From Branchiostoma belcheri (lineage: Eukaryota; Chordata; Leptocardii; Amphioxiformes; Branchiostomatidae): DNA of 64,000 bases. The stretch spans positions 684,286-748,285 of the forward strand of contig NW_017804453.1 of assembly GCF_001625305.1 (NCBI RefSeq), written 5' to 3'. Each line of letters starts with the position of its first letter. Positions within the stretch are counted from its first letter, which is position 1. Below are positions 1-11,319 of this stretch, piece by piece. Below the pieces are notes generated by a model, which was not told where the DNA came from, made no database searches, and saw only the letters and a program-made list of their open reading frames with translations. The translations under genes and the position numbers were made by a program.

Positions 1-2181
1 ACCCACTCCGGCAATGAGTTCCAGTCTTTCACACTCCTCATGCTAAACACATGGCCTCTGGATCTAGCTCTTGCAAAGGGAACTTTCAGTTTGTAGTTGT
101 ACCCTCTTGTCGATGTACTGCTGTCAGTACACTCTTGTTGATGTACTGTCAGACAACAAGAAGAATGCAGCTGCTTGGATTCCCTTTTTTCCCATTAATA
201 TTTTAAACACTTGGATCATGCCCCCCACTTTTTCTTCTATACTGGAGTGATGTGATCTTCAACTTCTTGTTTGCATGAGATTTGCATGTACATAGTTTTC
301 AAATCTGTTGAACTAATTGTCCGAAATCGTGATTGCATTTATTCCAGTCCAGGTTCATGATGAGGCCAAGTTGAAGCACCACCACTTTCTGAGTGGGGTC
401 GTGTGGAATGACTCTAGGTAGCGGGATGGCCAACTTAGGGTAATGGAGGAATGAGGCGTGCGTGGCCGCCCAGGTGGAAAAAATTGTCCATATGGGAAAT
501 GATGCACTTGGCCTCAAGAACCTTGGGAATTCCATCTTTTAAACTTTGTGAGCATTTGTTTTAAAGTCGCTGTGCATGAGAGCAGTATTGAGATGTTTTA
601 TTTGACTGTCTGCACTGAGTGGTTTATCTCAGGCTTTACTCTGTTTGCATTTACCATGAATCAAAATAAGCTGGTGGGTTGCGCCAAAGGGCAGTTATTA
701 TGGCCATACAGATACAGAATATATTTGATCAAAGAAATAACATGGACTCCGAAGACAGTCATGAGTTTCTTAAGTTATAGTGATAATTTGCAAGAAATGT
801 GACAGCGACACAGGATATCCCTGTTTATTCAGCTGCACTAAATCGAGGCTCCCATGAATACAATTGCATAGTCCAGTGTTCACCATCCCTGAATAGCAAG
901 TTGTCCTTCTCACCCATCTCTTGCTCCTCTGTACCTTAGAAAAACACATCTATTCCCCATAGAGTTTTAAATCGTATTAGGCCAGAGGCCAATGCTGTAA
1001 GCTGAGCCAACAACTTAATGCATACCTAAAATGCACAGGAAAAAGTGAGGTACTGATTTCCTCCTCAAAGAGCAGAGACCTACAGGGCCAGTGTATATCA
1101 CGTCTGATCTGTACTCAAAGAGCTGATGCCCTCCCAAGTTATTAGCAGCTATTTCCATTTGGTTGAGGCATACCTTATCTAATACATGCATTTTTTTTAG
1201 TGTTCTTTACTGTAAGAATGTTTACTTAGTAATTTTGCACGGCAGAAGTCAGCTTAAATTTGAGCTTATGCTACTCCCATCCCCATCTTTGCAGGTAATT
1301 TCCTAGGTCTGGATAGAGCTGTGTATATGCAGCTGGCATAGCAAGTTTTCAATTTACTCCAAAGATAATTAGTACAGATACCTGGGCTGGGAGCGGAAGA
1401 GGATTAACCTGTCAGGTCTGGTTCACATCAAAAGAGCAGGGAAATCACAAGATCGTGACCTGCAGCCCGAGATGCCCTTCTTTCTCTTACACTGACTTAA
1501 AGATTTCTGGTAGTGTTGCAGGGTTTGAAATGCAGAGAAGTCTGCCTTACGGTAGTTAATGGTTACATGTACCACTGCACGGAGTCTTTGGTATGGTGTC
1601 AATACTGTTTACTGTGCAGGCTCAGAAAAAATTAGTGGGAACTTTTGAGTTTTTCATCGTGGCAACTATCCAATATTTACTGCTCTTGATTTATTCATCT
1701 TACTGGTTTCAGCAATATCTTTACAGGCCTTACTGAGATTAAGAGTTTGGACTGAAATGAGCCCATCTAGTTGAGCCCATCACACATTCGGGACCTCCCC
1801 TGACAGTAGCCAACCAAGGTTGGCTGAAGTTTGGGAGCAGACTTAAGCCATGCCTACCTTTTGATACAAATAGAATCAAATTTGACTACAGACCACACCC
1901 TAACCTACTCCCATATACCAGCAAACCACGGCAAAATCTCCTATGCTGTGGGTTTGTACATCTTTTTGACCAGAGAAGGTTGACAGCACATGGGGGGGGG
2001 GGAGATTGACAGGCAGAATGATATGAGGCAGCAGGAATTAGAGGTCAACATGGAGAAATTCAGGAGGCTGAGGATTGCATACTTCCTGATGAACTTATAA
2101 CCTAGTCCTGCACCAACCATACATGTATATCATGCACATGTACGTCACTTACCAATGTGCTTTTTCTTGTGTTCTGTACAG
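1..2181 (+). other. Intron/upstream DNA of the gene ending at 2244
   Basis: No exon with coding character and matching splice sites was recognised here. The stretch ends in the pyrimidine-rich acceptor of the exon at 2182. A G-run at about 1990-2002 begins a copy of a G-rich interspersed repeat listed separately. Open frames on either strand are short and have no recognisable domain. Confidence 0.5.
1965..2075 (+). repeat. G-rich interspersed repeat, copy 1
   Basis: A G-run followed by ATTGACAGGCAGAATGA and a purine-rich tail. The same order of blocks occurs near 9075-9190, 22440-22620 and 25368-25470, so this is a dispersed family. No ends or target duplications could be defined. Confidence 0.5.
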
Positions 2182-2244
2182 GACTACGGCAAGGAGACTC
2201 AGGCCTTGGACGTGATGAACGAGTACTTCAAGTCCAAGCACTGA
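2182..2244 (+). CDS. Terminal coding exon of an unidentified gene
   Basis: A clean acceptor (TTCTGTACAG) precedes 20 in-frame codons and a TGA stop. The tail is hydrophilic and mixed-charge, ending EYFKSKH. An AATAAA signal follows at 2374, about 130 bases after the stop, which fits a real 3' end. The codons are GC-rich compared with the AT-rich flanks. Twenty residues are too few to assign a family and I did not recognise them. The rest of the gene lies to the left of the window or in exons I could not see. Confidence 0.6.
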   Translation, partial: DYGKETQALDVMNEYFKSKH

Positions 2245-2373
2245 GGGGCCTGTACTGCTCCCACGTCACTCCATCACACAAGCACACAGCCATCAGGACA
2301 TACCATCTAATCCTGACATAGGCCAACATGAAACATCAGGATACAGGGATGTGCTTAATGGATGATGAGTGCA

Positions 2374-2379
2374 AATAAA
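2374..2379 (+). promoter_or_regulatory. Polyadenylation signal AATAAA
   Basis: Canonical hexamer 130 bases downstream of the stop codon of the exon at 2182-2244. Confidence 0.6.
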
Positions 2380-2815
2380 AGATCAAAAATACCTCACTGG
2401 ATTGTGTATTTATTGGTGATGAATTGCCAGGGAGTACCTACATGTACATGAATGTACATGTTACAGGCTCAGCCTCAGTGATCCAAGTTTAAAAGGTTTT
2501 TGACAAGATGTGATGAGCTAACAGAATCAAAGTGTACATTTAAGGGCAGGAGGAAAGTTAACAGACATACATCTTTTTAGACAGTTGGATAAAAGATGGT
2601 ACTCTTCACAGTATGAAAGTAAATAGTTCGGTTATTTTCTGGTGCCAATTAAGAGTGGTGAGGGAGAAGAGCCACCCAGCTTATCAAGATGGTAGTGCAA
2701 GTGGTGTTTATTACTATGTAGTTCTTGAATACTTTGAAAGGTGTCTCTTTATCAAGATCAGATTTAGCGGGTCAATGTATGACAAAAGATGACAGATTAT
2801 CAGTCTTAGAAGTCT

Positions 2816-2875
2816 TTACTTTTATTCACAGTGAAAGGGACATCATTACTTTTATTCACCGTGAAAGGGACATCA
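2816..2875. repeat. 30-bp tandem duplication carrying two poly(A) signals
   Basis: Two adjacent 30-bp units (2816-2845 and 2846-2875) differ at one base. Each contains TTTATT, which reads AATAAA on the minus strand, at 2821-2826 and 2851-2856. They lie about 175-210 bases beyond the ATRAID stop codon and are the natural candidates for its 3' end processing signals. Confidence 0.7.
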
Positions 2876-3030
2876 CACGTAGCTAATAGTACATTGTAGT
2901 ATAATATTAATGCAAGTTAGCCTAGCCACAAGAAATTTCACTAATACAAAATTTTATGCAAAAGATCTTTGGCATATTTTACTAACAGCAGATCACTAAC
3001 ACTTTTTTTAGGTTACTTTGATTTCGAATA

Positions 3031-6000
3031 TCATGCTGTCTTCACATGTCGTCTCTGTAGCACCCACAGAATTGCCGCCACTATGACAGTGCTGCTCCCT
3101 AGACCAGCCAGGAACGCTGACATGGGAAACGTGCCCTGAAGGGAAATGAGAAACATGTAAAATACATCAATCCCATTTCTGACTTAGTTATAGGCTGAAA
3201 ATTTGAAGGCCTTACATAGTAGTACAGCTGTAAAAGATTTCTTTACATTTAAAAGATTGAGGTTTGGGGCTACTTCATCAAGCTACATGTATGCAGACAA
3301 ATAATATGTACATGTACCTGTCTTAGACATTTGTATCCATGATATCCTTCATTACAGAGGCAGAGGAATAAACCTAAAGGAAAAAAAGGTTATGAGATCA
3401 AAGGTTGCAATACACATGTAAGTAGACGTGCAGTTAAAACTACAGACCCAAGAAGACCACTCGGGACTGATAAAGTCAGGTCTATGTGGACAGTTGGTCA
3501 CTAGACAGGACAATGCCTGTGTCAATGGGAAAAGTCATCAGAGGGACCACCAAAAGAAGTCACATTGCCCAGGTGGTCACTCGAACAAATTTGACTTCGT
3601 ATATGTAATCCGACCACAATGACAGCCTTACAGCTTCTTTGGTCCATTGGCAACTACATGTGTATAACCAAAAGGTACTCTACTGAACCGTAAACGTGTG
3701 ACAAGATGTCTATGACCACCATCTTTAAGATTTGAAACTTGATGGACCCTCTTCAGTATGTGTACATTGTGATGATAGTAGGACAGTACATTAAGAAATT
3801 ATCGCCAATTTCATTTTTTTTAATAGACTGACCTGGTCCATCCTCCACACAATGAGAAGTTGTTACAGGGCAGGCACCTGGACAACAAACCAAACTGCTT
3901 GTTAGTAAAAGTGATCTTGAACCAGGTTAGCCTAAATAAACAGTTAATCTGCTCTTCCACTGGTTGTCACAAAGATACTGTGCAGTATTTACACATTTAT
4001 TCAGCCAGGGATGTTTGGTTTACATTTAAATAATACAAAATATAACCGGAATATACTAATATTCCCAATGAACAGTGGACCACAGCTTAACATCTAAGGA
4101 CTACGACTCTTTCCAGTACGTTGCAAGTTCGGGTAAGCGACAACAGACAGGAACTCCTGATCACTTAAAATGATAAATGTTCAGAGTGTTCAGCAGGGAT
4201 GTTACCATCATATATTGTACAGGTTGGAGTCTGGTCCGTACAGACAGTTGTGTTGACTGTTCTGATGTGTTGTCTCCAGGCCTCCTCACCTCCCGGGCAG
4301 GAACAGTTGGAATGGGTTGGCACAGATCTACAAGTATATTGGAAAACAAATGTTACAAAAAGGAAAATGCAAGTAGACATGTCTTGCCATGAAAGAAGAA
4401 CCCTCAGTAATATTCCATTTGGATTGTAATCAAGAAGAAAGGTAACAGACTTTTGTCATATAAAAAGTTAATAAATAAGAATGCTACAGAATGAAAAGGA
4501 ACAATTATACAGACTTGAAAAGGTACAAAGATTATAAAGACGATCAATAACATAAAAGGCTGATTCACATGGATGACAGTGGAACATGGCATGCATCTTC
4601 ATCAGACTCAGTAACATCATGTATGGAGTTATCTCCTGTTAGGTATGAAAAAGTGTTTTAAATTCACATTTGAAACAATTCTGTAGCATAGCAGTCATAC
4701 AAGGTAGGCATACATGTATTTGTAGGGAGAGGTCATTGCAAAAATTTTTAAACTACTGCAAAAGTCTAAGATTTACACTGCAAACGTGGCTTAATCTCAA
4801 TTCAAATGCATACTTACATGTAATTAAGATCTGTCAGACCAGCAACATCTTCACGGGATAGAACAGTAATACCAGGGTTGTTGTCAAGCACCCTGAAGTC
4901 ACAAAGAAAGTCTTTGTCATGGATATAAGTTGATGTAACATTGATTTTCTTCTTAAAACAAAATTATAGGCTTATTCAGAATTGGAAATACTAGACAAAG
5001 TTTATAATTGTACAAACTCAGAGCTCAGACACCAAGAACAATACTTCCGTAAGTAAAAAAAATCATCCTCATGGAACCATTTCATACAAGGAACTACACT
5101 CACAGCTTTTGAAGACGTGTTAGTGGGAGAAGTGGGGACTCCTTGAAGAATTCATCTTTGATATTGCATCCACTAAGGTCCAACCTACACATATGTATAA
5201 GGAAAAGTGATGATTAGTTACAACATGACAGATTGAAGTACTAGTATAGTTGATATTCTGTAGCTTATTTCCAAATAAGCTTGTTCTCTTGGGCCCTTGT
5301 CGTCTTGCCAGATGGTCGACAGTGTCAGTCAGTCGCTCTCTGCAGGTCTGGCTGTGCAGTGCCTCTCGTGGCTGGTACAGCTGATTCTGGCCCTGCAGGC
5401 TCTGCCACAGAATCTGCAATGGTACTCCTCTGTGTTGCTCTTCCCCTCTTCTCAAGCTTGTTCATGGTCACATTATTTCTTGCTACCATTATGATTTTAT
5501 AAGAACATATGCCACTACTGCACTAGTGCAAGAAAATGCACACAGAGCAGTGGCATCTTGCAGTTAAAGTTGAAGTCAAAGTTCTTACCCAATGGTGAAA
5601 TTGTGTGTGTTGTCCGTTATGTTGACACAGCACCTTCCCCACACCTGTAGCCCAGGTCTGTCCTGACACATACTGTACACCACACCATCATCTGCCAAGG
5701 GGCTAGCACAAGAACTCAGCTGGCAGATGGACTGCTGTAAAAGTATACATCTCACTTCATCAAGGAACACAGTTCATCTGCTACACAGATTAAAGGTAGA
5801 CTTATTAGAGGAGGGTTATTTTCCATTGATTATTTATCAATGAATACCGGTTACATAATCAGCCAAATTTTTTCACAATTCCCCTTGTGCAACTTTGGAT
5901 CTGTGTTTTGTAAAAATGATATAAGTTTTATTATTATATAAGTAGGTTATGGTTTGATACAATAGTACCCCATGCAAACCGAATATCCATGCTTAATGAT

Positions 6001-6250
6001 TTAATCTATGAAATCACTTACTTAGCTTAGTTTTGGAGATTACTTAACGTTAATTTCTCTATCAAGGATTGATCTTTCTAAAAAAAAAAACGTTAACGTT
6101 ACATTTTTGAGACACAAATACTCAGATCAATATAATTATACCCTAACTGACCAGTCTATTTTCTTTCTGTCCTCTTGTCAACGACGAACACCACAGACAA
6201 CAAACGAGAAACAAACACAATGTGACAAAACTTCTTCCGGGGTTGGCCAT
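3031..6250 (-). CDS. ATRAID: ATRAID-like type I membrane protein (8 exons, 242 aa)
   Basis: Coding exons, in transcript order: 6250-6152, 5734-5589, 5184-5104, 4892-4818, 4327-4206, 3877-3833, 3373-3318, 3135-3031; all phases agree and they sum to 729 bases. The product has a signal peptide (residues 1 to about 28), a cysteine-containing segment with RCC, leucine-rich-repeat-like strands (about 82-130), an EGF-like module ending GYHGYKCLRQ, one membrane helix (about 216-234) and a short basic tail QRRHVKTA. This order and the EGF/helix junction match vertebrate ATRAID (human about 229 aa). Human ATRAID is a glycosylated lysosomal/endosomal protein; with SLC37A3 it is needed for release of nitrogen-containing bisphosphonates, and it has been linked to osteoblast differentiation. 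The start is the first ATG, just before a typical leader. The gene is divergent from tektin-2. Identity rests on remembered family features, not a search. Confidence 0.9.
5329..5451 (-). mobile_element. Relic of a non-LTR retrotransposon C-terminus (zinc-knuckle-like tail)
   Basis: Within the ATRAID intron between exons 2 and 3, a 40-codon minus-strand frame between stops encodes YHCRFCGRACRARISCTSH followed by ERHC. A CxxC then SH..H/C pattern with C-R-S/A-R-I-G/S is typical of the short finger-like tail at the end of many invertebrate LINE reverse-transcriptase proteins. The frame is closed by a stop upstream and no reverse transcriptase precedes it, so it is a truncated fossil. Assignment is from memory of the motif. 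Confidence 0.5.
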
Positions 6251-6480
6251 CTTTGTTGCTAGTCTCGTCCTTCACAAGAATCTCGAGAGATTTCGCCTTA
6301 GCGAGATTTGATGCATGATGGGACTGTCATCTCTTGTTTCCATCCCCATAGCAACTGGTATCCATGCAGAATATAAAACAGCGATTGTGATTGGTGGGGC
6401 TATTCTTGTAAGCCAATCACAGTGCGCGTTCTAGAAGAATAGGAATCCCGTCCTGTATTCCTTAGTAACGGAGACGCTAA
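6251..6480. promoter_or_regulatory. Putative bidirectional ATRAID/tektin-2 promoter region
   Basis: Divergent genes start on both sides. The segment has an inverted and a direct CCAAT box (6390-6394 and 6413-6417) inside a 9-bp inverted repeat TGTGATTGG/CCAATCACA, a TATA-like ATATAAAA near 6371, and RFX X-box-like half sites (GTTTCC at 6336 with TAGCAAC at 6349; GTATTC at 6455 with AGTAAC at 6464). RFX sites would fit a ciliary gene such as tektin-2, but both X-boxes are imperfect. Confidence 0.4.
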
Positions 6481-6555
6481 CTGACCTTGTTTCGGCTCTG
6501 CGAGCACACAAACAGTTCTGCGCTCATTGAAACCGGCAGAGGACCGCTTTACCAG
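6470..6555 (+). other. Possible 5' non-coding exon of tektin-2
   Basis: A good donor (ACCAG then GTGGGT) at 6555/6556 lies just downstream of the promoter-like region. The first tektin-2 coding exon begins with an acceptor at 8008-8009, so a non-coding leader exon is required; this is the best placed candidate. The 5' end is not defined. Confidence 0.3.
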
Positions 6556-8009
6556 GTGGGTTCCAATATTATCTGGGATAGAGAGACTCTTGATAGCTTA
6601 CTTCTTTTATGGTACAGCAAAAAATTGCCAACAGAGAGGATCCAGTACCTTGCTGGTGGTTCTTTTCCTGGGGGCGTGTAGCCGGCACCATACCTTTTTT
6701 TTTGCAAGGTTCCACCACACTGTGAGATTGCTGTTGGTCTGCCCTGATTAGTTGCTAGTTGGTACCTAAAACTCTTCGTTGATATTTCACCCAACACGTA
6801 AATCATTTCGTGCCTTTCCTTCGAGGTCATTACAAAATGTACCTTCCTGGTAGCGGAGATTTAACGATGTGAAGTTTTGTAGTATATACAGTGGAGTTCT
6901 ACAAACCACGATCACGAGACGACCGGGGTTGCCACGTAATGCCACCGGAAGGCGAAAACATAACCAAGCATTTCTACCACACCCTTATAGTTTCCAACAT
7001 TCCATATTTCCTCGTTTTAAGCCACAATTATCTTACACACCAAGAGACAACAAGGGTGGCTTTCTGTATGCTATTTCATTGCCAAGGCTAAGCACAGTGT
7101 AGTGTTATGGTAACATTAGACAATTTCCAATGGTTTGTTTTATTTGTTACCCAGACGATCGACCGGGCAGACATAACATCCTCTCAAAACTTACAGAGCT
7201 CGAACATTGGATTCACAACCCTACTGTGCAAACAGGTGTTGAGACTTTGCCGAACATTTGATGCTTTTCGTTCTGGCCTTAAAGGACACTTTGGAGACGG
7301 GTACTCCGTTTACAGCTGTTTTATTTGGTAAACATTGGAGACAAGGGTCCCGGCTACAAGCTTACAGGTCACCAGGGATCACTGCACCCTGTCTATTTGC
7401 CTAGTCGTCTCATCACTTCATTAACCCTATCCTAGTCTTTGTTTCTAGACTATAAAAAGACGACATGAAAAAGGAAACCTGTCAGAATTTCCTTGGGTAC
7501 ATGCTGGGCACGTAGTTGCTACTAGTATATATGACCAACTCAGGGATGCCCTGAGTGTTTGGGATATAATGTGTCGAGAAGCAAAGCAAAGGCCCTGTTG
7601 GTGTTTCAAGCATACATGTACCTTTGTCCCGTCCCAGTGACCAAGCCAGGTGAAAGTTGAGAAGCAGTCCAGGATAACAAAGCTTACTTTGTACGTTGGG
7701 AAACAATTTGCTAGTTTGTTTTCTGTTTGCCACTGATCTGCTTTGGAAACACATAACCAAGTGCTAAATGTTTTGCCTTGTCTGCCTGGATAACCCAATT
7801 ACATTACATTACATTAATGTAGAGAATATTACAGGCATCCAGCAGTTTACCTATAAGGAAGGACAAAATGATACTTAATCTGTTGAATAATGGAAATCAT
7901 TTGAGAATTTGATGGAATATTTATTTTGTTGTTCCTCTATTGTACTTGAGTGAGTGTTAGGTTATGCTGTAGTTTTCCTCATACTAAACATCACTGATTT
8001 CTTCTGCAG
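6556..8009 (+). other. Probable first intron of tektin-2
   Basis: No coding exon recognised. Scattered open frames on both strands (for example 7445-7798 minus) have no recognisable domain and no supporting splice sites. Confidence 0.4.
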
Positions 8010-8039
8010 GCTGCTATTCAAAAAAAGAATTCTGAAGCC

Positions 8040-10461
8040 ATGGCTACCCTGAGTCAGAAGCCAGTGACACGGTACAACCCTCCTGATTGGTTCACTTCCA
8101 ACTTCACCATCTCCACAAATGCCGAGAGACAACGCGACGCCTCGCACCAGATCCGGCAGGAGGCCCGCAACCTTCGCAACGAGACGGACAACCAGACCAG
8201 GTGGGACCAGTACGACAACAACACGCGTCTGTCCGACAGGTGCCGCGACATTGACCAATGGAAGCAGACCTTGGAGAAGACCCTTAAAGACTGTGACGCA
8301 GAGATCGACGCCCTGGAGAGGATGAAGCTGGAGACGGAGCACGCTCTCCAGGCCAAGGCGCTGCCCCTCGACGTTGCAATTGAGAACCTGACCCTGAGGG
8401 AGGGGAGACGAGACATTGATGTCGTCAGGGACAATGTTGAGGCAGAACTTCACAAGGTGGGTCTGCACACTCTCATACCGAGCAGAGTAGTGTAAGGTTT
8501 TGCTATTAATGTTAGCCACAAAATGCATTTACTTTTGGAGTGGTGTTATTTTGGGTTAGGAGGGAAAAGGAAGTTTATGGTTAATGCTCTCTCCATTAAT
8601 ATTGTAATAATTCATTTCTTTCCAACAGGAAGTGGAAGTGATTGAAGGAATCAAGAAGGCACTAAAACAGAAGATCGATGAGGCCTTTGAACAAATATGG
8701 TAAGCTTTGCATCATTTTGGACTTTGTTTAACCTTCAGCATGTTAAGGTAGCTGTGAGACACTAAATTTGTATGGGGTCTGAAATTAAGGCAGCAGGGAT
8801 TTGGTTCCCTTTTGATTTATCGCCAGCAGATTCCTCCACAAGTTTGACTTTTCCTCCAGTCTCCTGCAGGAAGCTCGTCAGCAGCTCCATGCAGACCTAA
8901 GGGACAAGGCAGAGGCTCTAGGGATTGACCAGGAGGTCTACCATCTCACCAATGACTCACCAGGGATCTCCTTCAAACCTAACCCCACCAGAGTGCCAAA
9001 AGGGTAGGTAGCCTTTAGTCTTTGTAAATCTTTACTTCTGGGTATGGAAATATTGTTGTGGGAGGCTGAGCTGTTGGTTTGTGTGTCTGTCCAGACAAAG
9101 TTGGTTAAGAGCACGTGGGTGGGGGGAAGACTGACAGGCAGAATGACAGGTCAAAGGACAGACACGGGAAATGGGGTGAACTTGAATGTCATGAAAACCC
9201 AAAATGTTTATCCAAATTTTGGCAGACCACACTTTCAAAATGTGTTGCAGTTTCTTTGCATCATCTCTTACCATTGCTTTGCTTTGTTTTATCTTATCTC
9301 AGGAGCACCACACCCCAAGAATGGGACAAGTTTAGCCAGTACAATAAGGACCGTGCAGAGGCTGAGATGAGGGCTTCCAACAGGCTCAGGGAGGCCATGC
9401 AGGCCACACTTGAACAGGTAAACACAAAAGGAGATTGCTTTTATCTATCAGCTGTTCTTAGACCAAGCATATCTGATAGGCAACTGGTAGACCATGACGG
9501 CATTAGACATAACAATATCTTGTCTTCTTCCTGCAGACTGCTAATGACCTGGAGGCCCAGCGTAACGCCTCAGAGTTTGCCTTCCGCAAGAGGATTCACG
9601 AGACGGACCAGGCCAAGAAGGAGCTGGAATGGCAGCAGAAGAATGTAAGTATAAGTGAGGTAGAAATTCATGTTTAAGCTTACGAGTAAAATTTACAATT
9701 GAAATCCAAATTAAGTTAAAGCACACAATCCTCCCATAGTTCCCCCAAACACTTCCCAGACGCCTGTAATTTAGTGTAAACTTGAAGGTCACAAAACCCA
9801 TAATACATCCTGGAAGTCTGAAATCTCAGATGTATTGCTCATAGTTTGTAAGCCTAGAAACTTATTCCAAACCATCATCATTCCTCTCAGACAAAGGAGG
9901 AGATAGCTGAGATGGAGGCAGACATCCGTGCACTAGAGGAGGCCATCCGTGCCAAGCGCAACCCCCTGAAACTAGCCCACACCCGCCTGGAGACCCGCAC
10001 CTACCGGCCAAACGTGGAGCTCTGCCGGGATCAGCCGCAGTATGGGCTGACGGACGAGGTGCAGCAGATTGAAGGGTCCATCGCCGCATTGAAGGAGAAA
10101 CTGGCCACAGCACAGTAAGTTTTCCACCACATCACAAAGTGAAAGTACATTTGTAAATGTATTTGGAGTGGTCATCACCGAAAACAAAGATATGACAATG
10201 GGACTTGTGGATAACATAACTGAATGTTTTATCTCATCTTTTTCCAGCAAAGCCCGCGACGGTCTGTATCGTAACCTGTACCGCATCGAGGAGGATCTCG
10301 CCTGTAAGACCAACTCCCTCACACTGGACAACCGTTGCATGGACGTGCGCCAGAAACTGACCACCAACCTCCCCGACTCCATCAAGACAGGCGATTCCTT
10401 CAACCGCACAACTAACCGTGCCCTCTCACCCATCAAGAGCAAACAGCTAGACATGGCATGA
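8040..10461 (+). CDS. TEKT2: Tektin-2 (7 coding exons, 430 aa)
   Basis: Coding exons: 8040-8456, 8629-8699, 8860-9003, 9303-9417, 9537-9644, 9891-10114, 10248-10461. Phases agree and the sum is 1293 bases, giving 430 residues, the same length as human tektin-2. The protein begins MATLS and carries the tektin signature RPNVELCRD at about residues 324-332, the tektin-2-type stretches QRDASHQIRQEA and LPLDVAIE, and the ending LSPIKSKQLDMA. Nearly the whole chain is predicted alpha-helical coiled coil. Tektins are filament proteins inside doublet microtubules of cilia and flagella; tektin-2 is needed for normal ciliary and sperm motility. An in-frame acceptor at 8009 places the ATG 30 bases into its exon. 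The last splice gives His where many relatives have Gln. Expression is probably ciliary. Confidence 0.97.
9075..9195 (+). repeat. G-rich interspersed repeat, copy 2 (in tektin-2 intron 3)
   Basis: GTGGGGGGAAGACTGACAGG, then CAGAATGACAGGTC, a GACAGACAC block and GAACTTGAA. It matches copies near 1965, 22440 and 25368 in block order. Confidence 0.55.
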
Positions 10462-11173
10462 ATTTCTCACTAGCTGTAGTACTAAATTAGACTGCTAGAG
10501 GTCTCTCTGGAAAGATATTCTCAATATTGGCAAAACAAGAAAAAAGATAACAAAATGCCTGGTTGCATTTTTTTTTTAAATGACCAAAATCCTGCTTTTG
10601 CAGCTGTCTCCACTCCATTTTATGTCTAAGTAAACAATATTTTTCTGTTGCAAGTCAAGTAAATTCTTGAGGGCCAAATACTGCATCTGTACTGTGAGAT
10701 CTGAGTGTTATATACTTATTTAATCATTGTCATCAAAGTCTCCATGACAATGTCTTTTATATATGCGATCACTTTGTATTGTGAGATACATGTACATGTA
10801 CTGTAGTCTATGCTGTAACCACAATGTATGTACATAAGTACCCACTGGACAACTTAAATGTGGTGTGAAACAAGGAATGAGTAAAGACTTTGCAGTGTGG
10901 CTGATTTGGATCTATGTAATATGGTGACATTTTAGAAATCTGATAGGTTTTTATACACTTGAGAGGCCTCAGGTTACTTCCAAATATATGTTTGGCCATG
11001 CTATGCAGCCTCACATGTAGACGTCACACTAAGTGATTGATACATTTTTATAATAACTGTGAAACAATGTGTACAAATTAAATTTTTGGAACAATTACCA
11101 CTCCCATTCTATCACATGTACATTATATTTGATACCTAGAACATCACAACATAGAATTCTAGCTCATTGTCCA
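10462..11173. other. Convergent 3' region of tektin-2 and the coiled-coil gene
   Basis: AT-rich 3' untranslated DNA. A possible tektin-2 poly(A) signal ATTAAA lies at 11077-11082, and the minus-strand gene has AATAAA at 11180-11175, so the two 3' ends may be about 100 bases apart or overlap. No further gene seen. Confidence 0.45.
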
Positions 11174-11174
11174 T

Positions 11175-11180
11175 TTTATT
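11175..11180 (-). promoter_or_regulatory. Polyadenylation signal AATAAA (minus strand)
   Basis: TTTATT on the + strand, about 140 bases beyond the stop codon of the coiled-coil gene at 11320. Confidence 0.5.
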
Positions 11181-11319
11181 ATGGGAATGCTCTGTGTGAA
11201 TGGGAATTAAATATGCCTGCACTTCAAGCAAAATGTGTTGTGTCTATTGATAGTTTTGTTAATAATTCTGTTCTTTAAGCTTTTCTGTCCCTCTGTTCTG
11301 TCCTGTCTTCAGGCCTGGT

